DNA of 64,000 bases from Apostichopus japonicus (lineage: Eukaryota; Echinodermata; Holothuroidea; Aspidochirotida; Stichopodidae). Position numbers and translations under genes: made by a program. Positions 39,301-50,408 of the stretch are shown here, one piece after another. The notes beneath the pieces are model-generated. The model was given only the letters and a program-made list of their open reading frames with translations. It had not been told where the DNA came from and did no database searches. The stretch lies in the NCBI RefSeq assembly GCF_037975245.1, contig NC_092577.1, forward strand, positions 31,213,398 to 31,277,397. Reading direction: 5' to 3'. Every line of letters begins with the position of its first letter. Positions within the stretch are counted from its first letter, which is position 1.

Positions 39301-42300
39301 CACAACGAAGGATCTTGATCGCAAAATTGACACTTTTTCAATGGAGACTACTTCGTAATATTCTCAACATTAGATGGACCAATAACAATTGGTTATCAAA
39401 CGATGAGCTCTACAATGAAACCAACCAAACACCTTGGTCATCCATAGTCGCACATAAAAGATTGAGGTGTTTTCGGTCATGTAGCAAGACTCCAGGAGGA
39501 CGCTCCAGCAAAGGTTGCTATAAGAGAAGCACTGAGACATACTGCTAAACCAGTAGGAAGGCCCGTGACAACCTTGCTTGGAAAAATAAAGTCGCAATTT
39601 AAGGACGTTAACATTAACATAGCTCTACTTTCTACAAGAATTTAAGTAACCTTTTCTAGCGCCAAGGCGCTGCAACATATTTCTGCATCAAATATCAATT
39701 GTGGTGATGGAATCGTGTTCGAAATGCACAGGGTGTATAGCCTCTTCAGGTATAGTTAGACGATACATAGCAAGCCAATGAATATACGCAGTCGCTTTAC
39801 CATGTTTACGCACAAGCGCGTTCATGAGATATTACACAAATAATGAATGGTTATGAGTCGCAATTTAAGGACATTAATATTAACAATTTCGAGGAAGCAA
39901 TAAACCTTGCGCAAGATCGTGATACGTGGCGGAGGTTAGTCACTGCGCATGTCGGATAGACGAGACTCAACTACTACTACAATGGAAGATATTATGACAT
40001 GTTGATGCCAAAAAGCCACTGGTTTATACGTGTCATATTATAATGATGGCTATACCTTGTGTATGGCTTTATATGCCTCAAAGTATTTGACTATCTAATT
40101 ATATATTATTTGCTATACGTAATGATATAACATAGGTATTGTCTACATATGTCTCTATGTAGGCCTATCTATTTAAAGTATAGGTTTCGACTATAGTGAT
40201 GCAGACATGCTAATGGACTGCTGCACTATTACGTGGATTGTAAAGTTTAGATGTTGTTGGGATTATATTTGAAAAAACAAGACCGCTCTACAGTGGCGGA
40301 GCGTCCATACAGTCAGGGATCGGATGCCCCCCCCCCCCCTGACGGACTCAAATGGACTGCTGGCGCCCTTTTCAGCTATTTACCACTTTTTATACTTATT
40401 GCGCTCTCATCTACCTATTGACATTTGTCACATTTTCTTGGCGATGACACCTATTTATTCTTCGTTTATCTGCAAATTAGCAAGGCCCGGAAAGGGTCAT
40501 TTCCGGCGATCTAGGGAGTATCTTTACTCAAGAAATGTATGTACGCTCCGCGCCAACCTGTGGTGGCTCTCCGCTTAGATAAAGTCGAAAGCGCCCATAC
40601 AGATCATTCTCGCCCCTCTGACCAATACCCCTAGCTCCGCCACTGCCGCTCTAAGTTAGCCTATATATAGGAAGTACCTATAGAGAGCTTATATGGGCCG
40701 CTTACTTAACCAGTCGGAGCCCCCATGCAACTGTCGCATCTGGATATGAAACAGCATAACGTGACTAAAACGTTAATACTATACCTGTCGTGGTTGGAGA
40801 CCACATTGGACTTTTTCCACATAACTGGTGCCATTCTGGCGCTGTTTCTCAAATCTTCCAATGAACACGAAACTTTCCACAATACCTTCTTGTGTGATCC
40901 CCTTCAATGTGTCTATAACACAGCGAGGATGTACCAATTGTACGCTGACATTTACAATACCCTGCCATCGTAAAGTGAACGAAGCTAAATAAGTTCCGTT
41001 GTCGTAATCAATAAATGTATCGGGCCCAATCGCAGAGTAAGGCTTTTTGGAAAACAGTTTCATCCGTAAGAAGTCTCCCCCGAATGGCTGGATCGAACCA
41101 TTTGCTGTTCTTGCTTCGATTCGTATTATAACTTGTTCAGATACACGGTATACCGTTCTTGGGTTCACTATTTCAACCAAGGATCTATTGAAAGTGCTGA
41201 AGGAGGTAACTTGGTTTCTGAAGACGGTGGTCTGCGGGTTTAACAAGGATAAAAATAGAGGAAACAATATGTTCTTGTTTATAATCAAATTTAATGATAG
41301 CAATCCGTAAACTTTTAACCCCACGAACCAGGATCTTCCATCAAGACTGACCCACGACCACTGACTGACCCATGGATTGACCCACGACCCACCAAACACC
41401 TGTATTCAATGATGCCAAGTAAAATGTATTTATACTCGCCTGCTTCGTAACATTATGAAGTGTGAGGGTGTTGTGTTCAAGTGGTTAATGCAGTGGACTT
41501 GGGATCTAAGGATTACAGGTTCGAGCCCTGACCAGATCATTACGTTGTGTCCTTGGGCAAGGCGCTTTATCTCCATTGCCTCTCTTCACCCAGGTGTACA
41601 AATGGGGACTTGCGAGGTAACTTGTAAATATAGTTGTTTGCGCCGGTTTGTGGCTGCACCCTATGAGAAGTCCCCCGGGGAACACGTGGTTGTGGTGCAC
41701 TGTGGTGCCCCAGGAGAGATTGATTGAATTGTGCACACTTTGGTGTGTAGGTGTGACAAGTTACCAATGACCAGGGTTAAGTTGTAAAATCGTGTGAGAA
41801 GGCCTTGGCCCTGAACAAGACTGTAAACCTAAAAATTAAAATTAAAAATGAATTACTCATACACCAACTAAAATACAGTATACCTGTAGTATTTCTATCT
41901 AATCATGCATTTGCATTCCAGAACCACGTGAGAAGCGCTGGCTGACTAAATACCGCCATTGTGCTGATTGACTTCGAACCATCAACATCATTGACTGGTT
42001 TACGCTATTGTGTGTGTCTGCTGACCGTGGACGATTTTGTTCACAGCAGATAATAGCTCTTTTGTCTCGGAGTTGCTGCATGGCTATATTGGCAGTGCTC
42101 TAATTTTCATAACGGTGATAGCCAACGATATAGGTTAGGCATAATTGCCTGCACGGTAGACCTGTATTTATACTCTACTGAGTAAATTTAGTATCAATTT
42201 AGTATCAATGGAGTGTTAGCTCAGTGGTTAACGCCGGTGCCTTTCAATCATAAGGTCCCGCCCGGTTCGAGTCACTCCCAGATTTATGTATGTCGTCCAG

Positions 42301-45300
42301 TTTACAGAGTTGTTGACAGTTAACAATTCATAATCATGGACGTTAAATATGAACGTACGAGACTGACTTCGGTCAGCTTGCGGCTTTGATAAGCCAATGA
42401 GGCTTCTTCGCGAGTTCCTGCTTGCAGGAGGATCTAATATACATACTTACAATAGTATTTGGGTGCTCAAAGGATTAATCGTCGTTTTGTGAGCTAAAGT
42501 AATTAAAATCTCCAAGATTAACTAGGTTAACTAGGTATGTACAATATATGTGGATAGTGAAGTGGTCATTGTATTAATGAGAAATTTATTGACATTTTCT
42601 TTCAATTAACTCATCTCATGCATTTGAAATGAAGGGGCCACATGGTTAGAATAAAAAAGGCCCTGAAACTTATATGTAGGAGCTTATAGTGTTTGCTTTA
42701 TAAAAAATATATAGAACAGTTTGAATTTTTAAGAAAGTTATGGTATATTTAAACATATCTTCTGCCCTTGCAATACATATATTCTACTAAGTTACCGGTT
42801 AATGTATTTAATTAACAGTCAATAATATGTCAGTATCAACAATGGTAGGGATGAAAATACTGTTCAAAATTGGCTGTTTTCTTGCATAAGAGTTATACAA
42901 GGCAGATACTTGCAAATGCTATATCATAAGCACTATTTAGGATGTACTCTCAGTGCCAAACCCGTCATGCTTAAAAAAGTAATTATATTTGAAAAGTATT
43001 TATGATATACTTCATGTACATGCCATATTCAGCAAAACAATTGAAGAATTTCATCTGGAATCGGGACCATTTGCCTGATTTGTGTATGGTTTAATATTAG
43101 TGAACACATAATATGCAGTCATGTCAATTTGGAGTATTATGATGTAGTTTGTCTCTAGGAATGGCATGATGTATGCCTGACTTTCTATAATCTCCGGTTA
43201 CTTAACAGGTTTTACACTTTGAGCTTAAATAGAAAGACATAACCTCCAGTATATTGGAAGTTTGATTTTCCTGCTCTCAGTTGGATTTTGCAAGATATGA
43301 ATAAGACAAAGAGAAATGAAAAAGAAACTTCAAACAACTGATGACGTTAACCTATCACCATCGAATAAAGACCACCATTGAAGGGAAAATAACTGTAACA
43401 GAAGTTAAGAATATACTCTTACCCAGTTTTGCTGGAAACAAGTGAGGTAATTTGCTGTATACCTTTCTCTTATAAACCTTAATATGGGTATGTTTATAAA
43501 TTGGAGGTCATAGGTCATCTGAGGGATTTAGAGCTATCTTTTGAAAACGGTATAACTTATGCTTCTTTTTCATATACTGCTTGGGTGTTGATTAAGCTCT
43601 GGGACAATGGGTCAAACGAAAAATCTTTAAATTGCAATAACGCTGCAACCTCAAGTCGGATATGTAGCCAAACTTGGTATACAGTTGTTACTTAATATCT
43701 GGTACATGATGGCCTAAATTTTGTGAGACCAAGTGGGCCCCCTAAAATTGCGGGCCCATATTTGGGACGGGTGGGTGATTTCCACCTTAAATACATTTTG
43801 GGACTCATTCTTTGTGACAAAAATTGTGGAGACCAATATTTTGGGGACCAATTTGGCCCTCATATTTTGGGCTTCAATGGGGGGGGGGGGGAGACTTATT
43901 TATGACCCAGTTTGTTTGGGCCACATATTTTTGGGATCATTCAGACACAACATTTTATCTAGCCCAAGTTTTTGGGGAGTGACCAAATTTTAAAATTGCA
44001 ATAACTCCACAACCCCTTAATCGGATTGTATCCAAATTTGGAATACAGTTGTTGTTTAACTTGATAAGCAGGGTAGGAATAAAGCAAAACATTTTTTTCA
44101 TGGGGATAAAACGAAAGAAGTTGCAATTATCAAATTTCATGTTCAAAAGGAATGTTGTTGTATTAATTTAGTATTAGATACTCTGTCATTGCAGTTTTAT
44201 GTATATGCAATGCTGGAATGTACATGTGTGCAACAGAAGTACCGCTTGTTGTCAGGGTTTCAGTTATTATACCTAAGTTTTTTTAAATTTTTCGTACTTC
44301 ATGTTTTACGTACTTTCATGTTTTAGGTCTTACCACAGGGTAGTCCAAAACACATTGTTTGCCACACCCTTTAAACAAAGGAAAGAAAACAATTTGTCAT
44401 TGCATAATAAATGTGTGGTTCACAGTATGACGTCACTGATACCATAATTTGTGAAGAGAGTGCGATTATAGTTCTTTTGAATTGATTGGCTTTATAAATA
44501 TATGATTAATGAAGTATTAAGCAAATCCATTAATAATACTTTCCTGTTTCATGTTAACTCCAATCTAGTTAATACTCTATGCAGGTCAGGTGTCTTCGGT
44601 AATATTTGTGATGTGACCAATTCAGTTGATATGAGTTTTGGATCATTATTATTTTGCAAATAATTTGAAATTTGGCGATATCAGATATCAAGTGCATGCA
44701 GTATAGGCTTTTTATTTCTGTTCTCACTTGGAGGGGTGTAAGCTTGGGACTTGGTATTTTACTTCATACATGGTTTACAGTGCAAGAAAAGCTCTCTTGA
44801 AGAGAACGTTCTCTCGACCTGTCAAACATTTCGTATACATGTAGCTGGAATTGTGATTGGTGGATCTCAGTATTCATAGCAACAACTTAGCAGGCCATTT
44901 TAGCAGTATTCTGGCATATTCTGGGATGACAGTATACAGAGATTAAAAGACGCTATAAAGTGTATATATCTACTTCGGATCCCTATAGATTTTATTTATC
45001 TGCAGTATGTCCTTCATTCCCTTCTAATACAGTTCAATAATTTGTCCATTGGGGTTAAAATATACGTAAGTCATGGAAGTCATGAAATTAATAAATAAAT
45101 AATAAAAAATAATAAATAAATAAATAAATCGCAAATCGCAAGAGACTCGTAGTTTGCGGTGCGTCAGTAATAAAAACAAATATCAAACTGAAAATAAGAC
45201 AGTAAAAAAATTCATTTGATTTTTTCTTAATGAAAAAAAAAGGATAAACGAGATTATTGCGTATCATAATTTTCAGAGTAAATAAATTGCCAATTCTTAT

Positions 45301-45698
45301 AGGGATGGATTCTGGGAGATCAAAGTGCCTGCATGTCAATTGATGTTGACATATTGAAACTCAAAGCATATATAGGAAGTTAAGTTAATCTAACCCCTCC
45401 CCGACCCACACACACGCACCTCCACGTATAGGTGTACATTTTCCTATTTTCATGTATTATGACAAGTTTATAACAGAATTTTTTAGTGTAATCAATTCCT
45501 ACAGTACTTAACAGCAATATTGTCGGCGTGACTTACCGTTAGCCAGTTTCGAGAGTTTACCGGCACGTGAGAACCGTATTTAAACTTCAATTCGTTTCCA
45601 TAAACTACCAGCCTATCGGGAGAGAAGCGGAAGATCAAAGAACTAATCACTAAAGCCGAAACTGTGAGTACGAAAGTAAACCAACGGTAAAATGTCAT
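36400..45698 (-). CDS. NXPE-family PC-esterase-like protein (at least three exons)
   Basis: Minus-strand exons are 45698-45537, 41231-40785 and about 37215-36400. Exon 1 (54 codons, donor GTAAGT, phase 0) gives a short cytoplasmic start and a membrane span at residues 6-23 (WFTFVLTVSALVISSLIF), as in a type II Golgi or secretory protein. Exon 2 (149 codons, acceptor CCCGCAG, donor GTATAG, phase 0) is the Ig/neurexophilin-like domain, with RTVYRVSEQVIIRIEA and GTYLASFTLRWQGIVNVSVQ. The last exon is the NXPE C-terminal domain: GIWQPFDCRL, GDSTARQMYEY with the probable catalytic Ser, and PDNVHP with the Asp-x-x-His pair. With CAG at 37223-37225 as acceptor the phase would not match; AAAG at 37216 restores it. 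The model totals about 474 residues against roughly 550 in vertebrate NXPEs, so an undetected exon between 37.2 and 40.8 kb is likely. Substrate unknown. Confidence 0.85.
37226..37790. other. NXPE intron, no repeat recognised
   Basis: C-rich and G-rich runs at about 37320-37360 and 37580; otherwise A+T-rich. Searched for the missing NXPE exon without success. Confidence 0.4.
37800..38668 (+). pseudogene. CR1-like LINE, 3' end of ORF2
   Basis: Near 38030 one frame reads VPLFKELKLLTLFDLYHYQL and, after frameshifts, 38238-38363 reads RSTGVHFWNSLDQDIKNSNT, then LNSFKRKLSHYLL and a stop. These are the last conserved blocks of CR1/L2-type reverse-transcriptase proteins. A 3' UTR follows to an AATAAACTTGAAACTTGAA tail at about 38652-38668, typical of this group. 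It lies antisense inside the NXPE intron, truncated and inactive. Confidence 0.8.
38700..39225. other. NXPE intron, no repeat recognised
   Basis: C-run at about 38715 and G-run at about 38830. A 96-codon minus-strand frame (38779-39069) has no recognisable domain. Confidence 0.4.
39228..39605 (+). pseudogene. LINE reverse-transcriptase C-terminal fragment beginning at a TA repeat
   Basis: Directly after a TA run (39228-39252) one frame reads FQWRLLRNILNIRWTNNNWL, SNDELYNETNQTPW and VAHKRLRCF. After a frameshift near 39478 it continues FGHVARLQEDAPAKVAIREA and GRPVTTLLGKIKSQFKDVNI. This is the C-terminal 'RR.LR..L...W......N.E...' to 'R.RWFGHV.R' block of several LINE clades. Broken and antisense to NXPE. 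Confidence 0.82.
39617..39982 (+). mobile_element. LINE 3' end fragment, second copy of the 25.6-kb fragment
   Basis: Nearly identical to 25630-26022, including the CGCCAAGGCGCTG inverted repeat, SQFKDININNFEEAINLAQD and a CTACTACTAC tail. It joins the reverse-transcriptase fragment at 39.3-39.6 kb, which already contains one SQFKDVNIN block, so the block occurs twice within 260 bp. Confidence 0.8.
40291..40645. mobile_element. hAT-like MITE family 1, copy D (355 bp)
   Basis: Begins CAGTGGCGGAGCGTCCATAC and ends TAGCTCCGCCACTG. CCGCTCTA at 40283-40290 is repeated exactly at 40646-40653. Same orientation as copy B; shorter because of an internal deletion around the ATTGCG segment. It sits in the NXPE intron. 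Confidence 0.96.
41453..41845 (+). mobile_element. tRNA-derived SINE, family 1
   Basis: The head has a box A-like TTCAAGTGGTTAATG (41475-41489) and a box B GGTTCGAGCCC (41518-41528), the two internal RNA polymerase III promoter blocks of tRNA genes. The body (TTGGGCAAGGCGCTTTATCT, GTGGCTGCACCCT, GAATTGTGCACAC) recurs at 62085-62455. It ends in an A-rich tail (AAAATTAAAATTAAAAATG). Confidence 0.85.
42206..42455 (+). mobile_element. tRNA-derived SINE, family 2
   Basis: The head has box A TTAGCTCAGTGG (42216-42227) and box B GGTTCGAGTCA (42264-42274). Its body differs from family 1 and includes ACTTCGGTCAGCTTGCGGC and CGCGAGTTCCTGCTTGCAGG. The tRNA-like head does not close a full acceptor stem, so it is a SINE head, not a functional tRNA gene. 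Confidence 0.78.
42456..43590. other. NXPE intron, nothing recognised
   Basis: A+T-rich DNA without open frames or repeats that I could identify. Confidence 0.4.
43615..44060. repeat. Imperfect direct repeat about 370 bp apart in NXPE intron 1
   Basis: AAATTGCAATAACGCTGCAACC, GGATATGTAGCCAAACTTGG and ATACAGTTGTTACTT at 43626-43695 recur in drifted form at 43993-44057. Between them are G-rich words built on TTTTGGG/TTGGGGAC and a poly-G run. Confidence 0.65.
44061..45530. other. NXPE intron 1, nothing recognised
   Basis: A+T-rich DNA; an AATAAATAAATA run at about 45088-45128. Confidence 0.45.
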
Positions 45699-46108
45699 AT
45701 TGACCGTTTACTATAGTACAGTACCTCTACTGAATAACATCGTTACCGGTGCACCGCAACAATAATATACGTATATTTATATGTGTATACAACCAACAAA
45801 CGCGTTGAACGGTATACGGTCCACCTTTTGTATCCAATGTAAAAGCTGTAAACGAATAAGAAAGATCCAATGTTTACAGAATGTCTATACATTGACGTAC
45901 GTATAAAGCATATATATATATACGTACAACATAAATCATATATACACTTACATATAACATATCACCGTACCGGACTTATTGACGTGGTATATCACAAGTG
46001 ACAATAAAATAATTAATGGAAACATTTGGTTTTTGCTGTAATCTATACAAACGAGATATATATAGGCATATTCATAATTTAATTTATTACCAGCATAGAA
46101 GTGACTAT

Positions 46109-46216
<108 letters not shown>

Positions 46217-46274
46217 CAAGGAAGGATCAGGACTGCAAGAAGAGTGCTCTATGCTCTAAAAGCAGAGACTAAAC

Positions 46275-46427
46275 ATATAAGTAAATACCTTGGTAAGTAC
46301 AGCTGTTACTCGGAGTTTCACGCCCTTAGGGTGGCGATCGTCGGACGTATTTGTTCAGTTGTCTGACGATCGCCACCGTAAGGGCGTGAAACTCCGAGTA
46401 ACAGCTGTACTTATACCAAGGCATTTA

Positions 46428-46434
<7 letters not shown>
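46275..46434. repeat. Near-perfect palindrome with hammerhead-like core
   Basis: Arms of about 71 and 74 bp (46275-46345 and 46361-46434) are reverse complements with a few mismatches and indels; the spacer is GTATTTGTTCAGTT-like. The right arm continues into a TA repeat at 46431-46506. On the + strand, 46363-46391 reads CTGACGA, a CGCC/GGCG hairpin and GAAA, fitting a hammerhead core; the matching place in the left arm has CCGACGA and so has lost it. Confidence 0.87.
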
Positions 46435-46518
<84 letters not shown>

Positions 46519-46550
46519 GTATATATATATATGTATATATATGTGTGTAT
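46431..46550. repeat. TA microsatellite right of the 46.3-kb palindrome
   Basis: TA repeat with scattered GTATATA interruptions toward the right end. Confidence 0.96.
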
Positions 46551-47790
46551 ATTCGATTAACTACAATATCTTATCTCCCTATAAATTCATTACATTATGT
46601 ATTGAATCAGTACACATTGCTCAAAATTCCTACGTGGTGATATGAAATTTGGGTGGCTTGACTGGGTCAAGAAGTTCATTGCTTCAACTTTTACCCTGCA
46701 TGATATGGCTCTATAATTGAGGTAAATGATTAATGGATAACTTATCTGCCTATTGCACAAATCTGCTGATTATTTTTGTTTGAAGATTGTGAGATAAAAC
46801 TATGTAATCATGTTGCTTGTTCTTCAATATATTCCCTCTGTTTGCACTCCACACACATACAAACATATGATTATAGTTACACAGCCGTTCATATATAGGC
46901 CTTTTTCCATAAGTATGTTTACGCACATTAAATATTGTTTCCAGGTGTTAATCAAAAACTTGACGTGTACTGTTTTTTAACTTCTTCTTTTCACACTGCA
47001 ATATAATTACTGTCTAGTTAAATTTTACAAACCAAATAATATTGCATAATTTGAATAATATTTAACTCATAGGTCATTATAGGCTATATTTATAGACTAA
47101 ACAATACACCTTCGACCAAATGAATGCAAGCATTTTACAAACTGAATAGGATATTCCGGTGTCTGAAGTTGACTTCCCTGCATGGTAAAGTGTTGAAAAT
47201 ATAATTCCGCAACTTTAAAGGTTGACATCCAGACTCACAGCATTTTGTACGACAAAGGCAACGACTATTTCAAAATTGGTGATATTGTTTTTAATTCATG
47301 CATCTGGCAACATTATAAAGTAAATGATCTTATCATTGCAATTCAACTTAGAATGTATCGTTATTATACGTACTTATGTTATTATTATAAATATTTTCAT
47401 ATTTCGAGGAAAATTCATCGAGACTGAATATTATATAACAGAATCTGCGAAGCATTTGCAGGGTATTTACCGTGACGTCATTAACAGACCACCTAATGTG
47501 ATTCACTACCCTGGAAGAACGGAAGAACCAAGGGTTTAGCCATGTCACAATAGGTTACATTGAAGCAACCTTGTCTCGAGTTAGGGACAAAATATTGAAA
47601 AGGGGTTTCAAGTAACAGTGGGGAATCTTTTCCCCTACATTGTATGTCACCTGAATATCGCGTTTAGAACAACAACAAAATACGAGTAGGTTATACTTAA
47701 GCTATGACGAACAGAGTTCTTTATAGACAATTGACGTAAGTTAACCTGCGTGGTATAACTATTAACTATTTACATTGACGCACGTATACT
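46551..47790. other. No gene recognised
   Basis: A+T-rich DNA; none of the short open frames shows a known domain. Confidence 0.45.
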
Positions 47791-47792
47791 GC

Positions 47793-48024
47793 ACACACAC
47801 ACACACACGCATGTTTGTAATACATTCAGACCGAGGACCCCATTGTATTTTCCATTGTTCAAATCCACGTACCCTAACCTTAACAATACCCCATACAATA
47901 GAATTCTTCCGAGGACGTGGTGATTCTTTAGAAATCATAACCGAGGACGTGGAATTCTTTTGTTCAAGTCCTCGGTCAGATAGAAAAACAAACGCACACT
48001 CACACACACACACACATACACACG

Positions 48025-48060
<36 letters not shown>
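47793..48060. repeat. CA repeats bracketing a short inverted-repeat segment
   Basis: CACACA runs at 47793-47810 and 47997-48030 bracket a 180-bp segment that begins GACCGAGGAC and ends GTCCTCGGTC. CGAGGACGTGG occurs twice inside it. A TA run follows at 48030-48060. Confidence 0.75.
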
Positions 48061-48064
<4 letters not shown>

Positions 48065-48355
48065 TTAACAACTACTAGTTTTACAAGCATATGTAATCCG
48101 TTCTTTTGCTCCTTAATCCGCTTCCTTTATAGTCATGGTTTATTTGGTTTTAACTCCATCAATTCAACTTACACTTATCTAGCGTCATACTTTCATTGTA
48201 TTACATGTTGTACTTTTCATTCGACTGCCAAGTATTGCTGACGAAGGTCCCCGGGGGACCGAAAATTCCAATATATTTTCTAAAACTTATTCCTTATTTG
48301 TCAATTATGAGTCATATCTTATTTCTCTGGTTTTCTCTAATAATAGTAATAATAA
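48061..48355 (+). mobile_element. TA-bracketed segment with hammerhead-like core (possible Penelope-type remnant)
   Basis: A 290-bp stretch has TA repeats on both sides. At 48238-48264 it reads CTGACGA, then the 7-bp hairpin GGTCCCC/GGGGACC, then GAAA: the conserved core and a stable stem II of a hammerhead ribozyme. Flanking stems I and III were not resolved. Penelope-like elements are known to carry such motifs, and a Penelope fragment lies at 19.7 kb. Confidence 0.5.
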
Positions 48356-48387
48356 TATATATATATATATATATATATGCATATATA

Positions 48388-48429
<42 letters not shown>

Positions 48430-48615
48430 TATATATACATACACACACACCCATATATATATATATATATGCATATATATATATTTATATATATAAACAT
48501 ATATATATATATAAATATATATACATATATATATACACACACACACACATATATATATATATGCATATATATATATACACACACACACATATATATACAT
48601 GCATATATATATATT

Positions 48616-48651
<36 letters not shown>

Positions 48652-48660
48652 CATTTTTAT
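48355..48660. repeat. Compound TA/CA/GCATA microsatellite
   Basis: TA runs broken by ACACACAC and ATGCATATA words, with a subunit repeating at about 95-100 bp. Confidence 0.95.
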
Positions 48661-48682
48661 ATAGTTATATAGTTTTTTATAC

Positions 48683-48761
48683 AGTTTATAAAATGACGCT
48701 TTTATCGAACCTTTTATGAGAGAGTCGGCAATGTAAAAAGCAAGATATATCCAATTTATTA

Positions 48762-48803
<42 letters not shown>

Positions 48804-48905
48804 TTCGAATCGATCTTCTGTTTGTTTAATAAATTGGATATATCTTGCTTTTTACATTGCCGACTCTCTCATAAAAGGTTCGATAAAAGCGTCATTTTAT
48901 AAACT
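48683..48905. repeat. Inverted repeat with perfect 84-bp arms around a TA microsatellite
   Basis: Arms at 48683-48766 and 48822-48905 are exact reverse complements. The 55-bp spacer is mostly TA repeat plus ACTTCGAATCGATCTTCTG-like sequence. No hammerhead-like core seen. Confidence 0.93.
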
Positions 48906-49930
48906 CTGCCTGTTTGTTCATGTATATATTTCCAATCCTAACTTATACATATATTTTCACACATATGCCGATGCATATCAAATATAAGGTATTTCTGTAG
49001 ACATATTTATTTAAAGAGATGATAGAGCACTGACATGGAAATTTAGTCTGATTGGTATATGTAGAGATTTGTGCAGTAAAAAGATGTGACTTTGTGGGGA
49101 TGTGTCTCAGGTATAGTCAGTAATAGCCTATAGTAAACGTTATTCTACGATAGAGCCTTTGTAATTGTGCATTTATCTCTGTTTACTTTCTGGTCTATAC
49201 GTGAGTGTTTACTTGATGTTGCGTTCATCAAGTTTTATATCCCAACTCTTCCCCTCGCCTGCAAATTACATCCAAAAGAAAATGATATGCACCCTATCTG
49301 AACTTCGATGACAGTAATCGAACCACCCCCGGGCTTCGTCACTTTCCAAGGCCGATAGAGCAAAGATAGAAGTTTTCAACTGACATGTCCTTATAGACTT
49401 AAAGATATGATAGCTAATGGCTTTGGATCATAAAACATTCAACTTTTGCCACCATGACTATTTAGATTTTGAGCTAGAAGAGCTCAAAGTTTATCACGGT
49501 GCTCCCCCTTCCCATCTGCCAGTTGTCGCTGCGGAATCTTCTTGTTTCATCCAAGATTTTTTTAAATATCTTTAATCACCTTCAATCCTCCAAATTTTTA
49601 GACCAGTAGTAGTTTATTACATCCTCATCAACGTCCGAGCATCAAAGAACATGGTGATGACTAAAAAAATGCCAACAAAATCAACACAGTAGGGCACTTT
49701 AGGGCTATTTTCCGACAATGGTTAACCTCTCAGGCGGACGTGCACCCCTCTAATTGTGGTGCGATACTTTTATATTCTTCATCACCAGGTATTGGGTCTG
49801 ACGTCGCTGTCCTGGTTTAAAGAGGGCGCCATTTGCGAAAGAATACCAGAGCTGTACATGGATCTGAAGAGAAGATGCATAGATCGACCAGAACAACTCC
49901 CTGGATAGACAATCCGTAAAGTATGAGAGC
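48906..49930. other. No gene recognised
   Basis: No repeat or coding signal seen. Confidence 0.45.
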
Positions 49931-49934
49931 GACC

Positions 49935-50404
49935 GTATGGCAAGCCGTTTTACTTTTTATTCGATATTTGATGATATCATCAAATATTTGGTGATATCAG
50001 CAAATAATTGTTGATATCATCAAATCATTTGATGATATCATCAAATAATTGCTGATATCAACAATTATTTGCTGATATCACCAAATAATTGTTGATATCA
50101 GCAATTCATTTGCTGATATCACCAATTCATTTGCTGATATCACCAATTCATTTGCTGATATCACCAATTCATTTGTTGATATCATCAAATAATTGCTGAT
50201 ATCAACAAATAATTGCTAATATCAACAAATATTTGCAGATATCAGCAATTATTTGGTGATATCAGCAAATTATTTGGTGATATCAGCAAATTATTTGATG
50301 ATATCAGCAAATCATTTGATGATATCAACAATTATTTGCTGATATCACCAAATATTTGATGATATCATCAAATATCGAATAAAAAGTAAAACGGCTTGCC
50401 ATAC
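49935..50404. mobile_element. Foldback element filled with TGATATCA repeats, 4-bp target duplication
   Basis: The ends are GTATGGCAAGCCGTTTTACT and, inverted, AGTAAAACGGCTTGCCATAC; the inverted match continues through TTTTTATTCGATATTTGATG. GACC flanks both sides (49931-49934 and 50405-50408). The interior is about 20 copies of a unit of 19-21 bp such as TTGCTGATATCACCAATTCA, centred on GATATC. The termini resemble those of the element at 14325-15238 (about 24 of 31 positions), but the internal repeat differs. Confidence 0.92.
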
Positions 50405-50408
50405 GACC

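Noticed and set aside
39370-39597. 75-codon minus-strand frame
   Set aside because: Antisense of the LINE reverse-transcriptase fragment.
42206-42280. Possible tRNA gene
   Set aside because: Box A and box B are present but the acceptor stem does not close and a longer SINE body follows.
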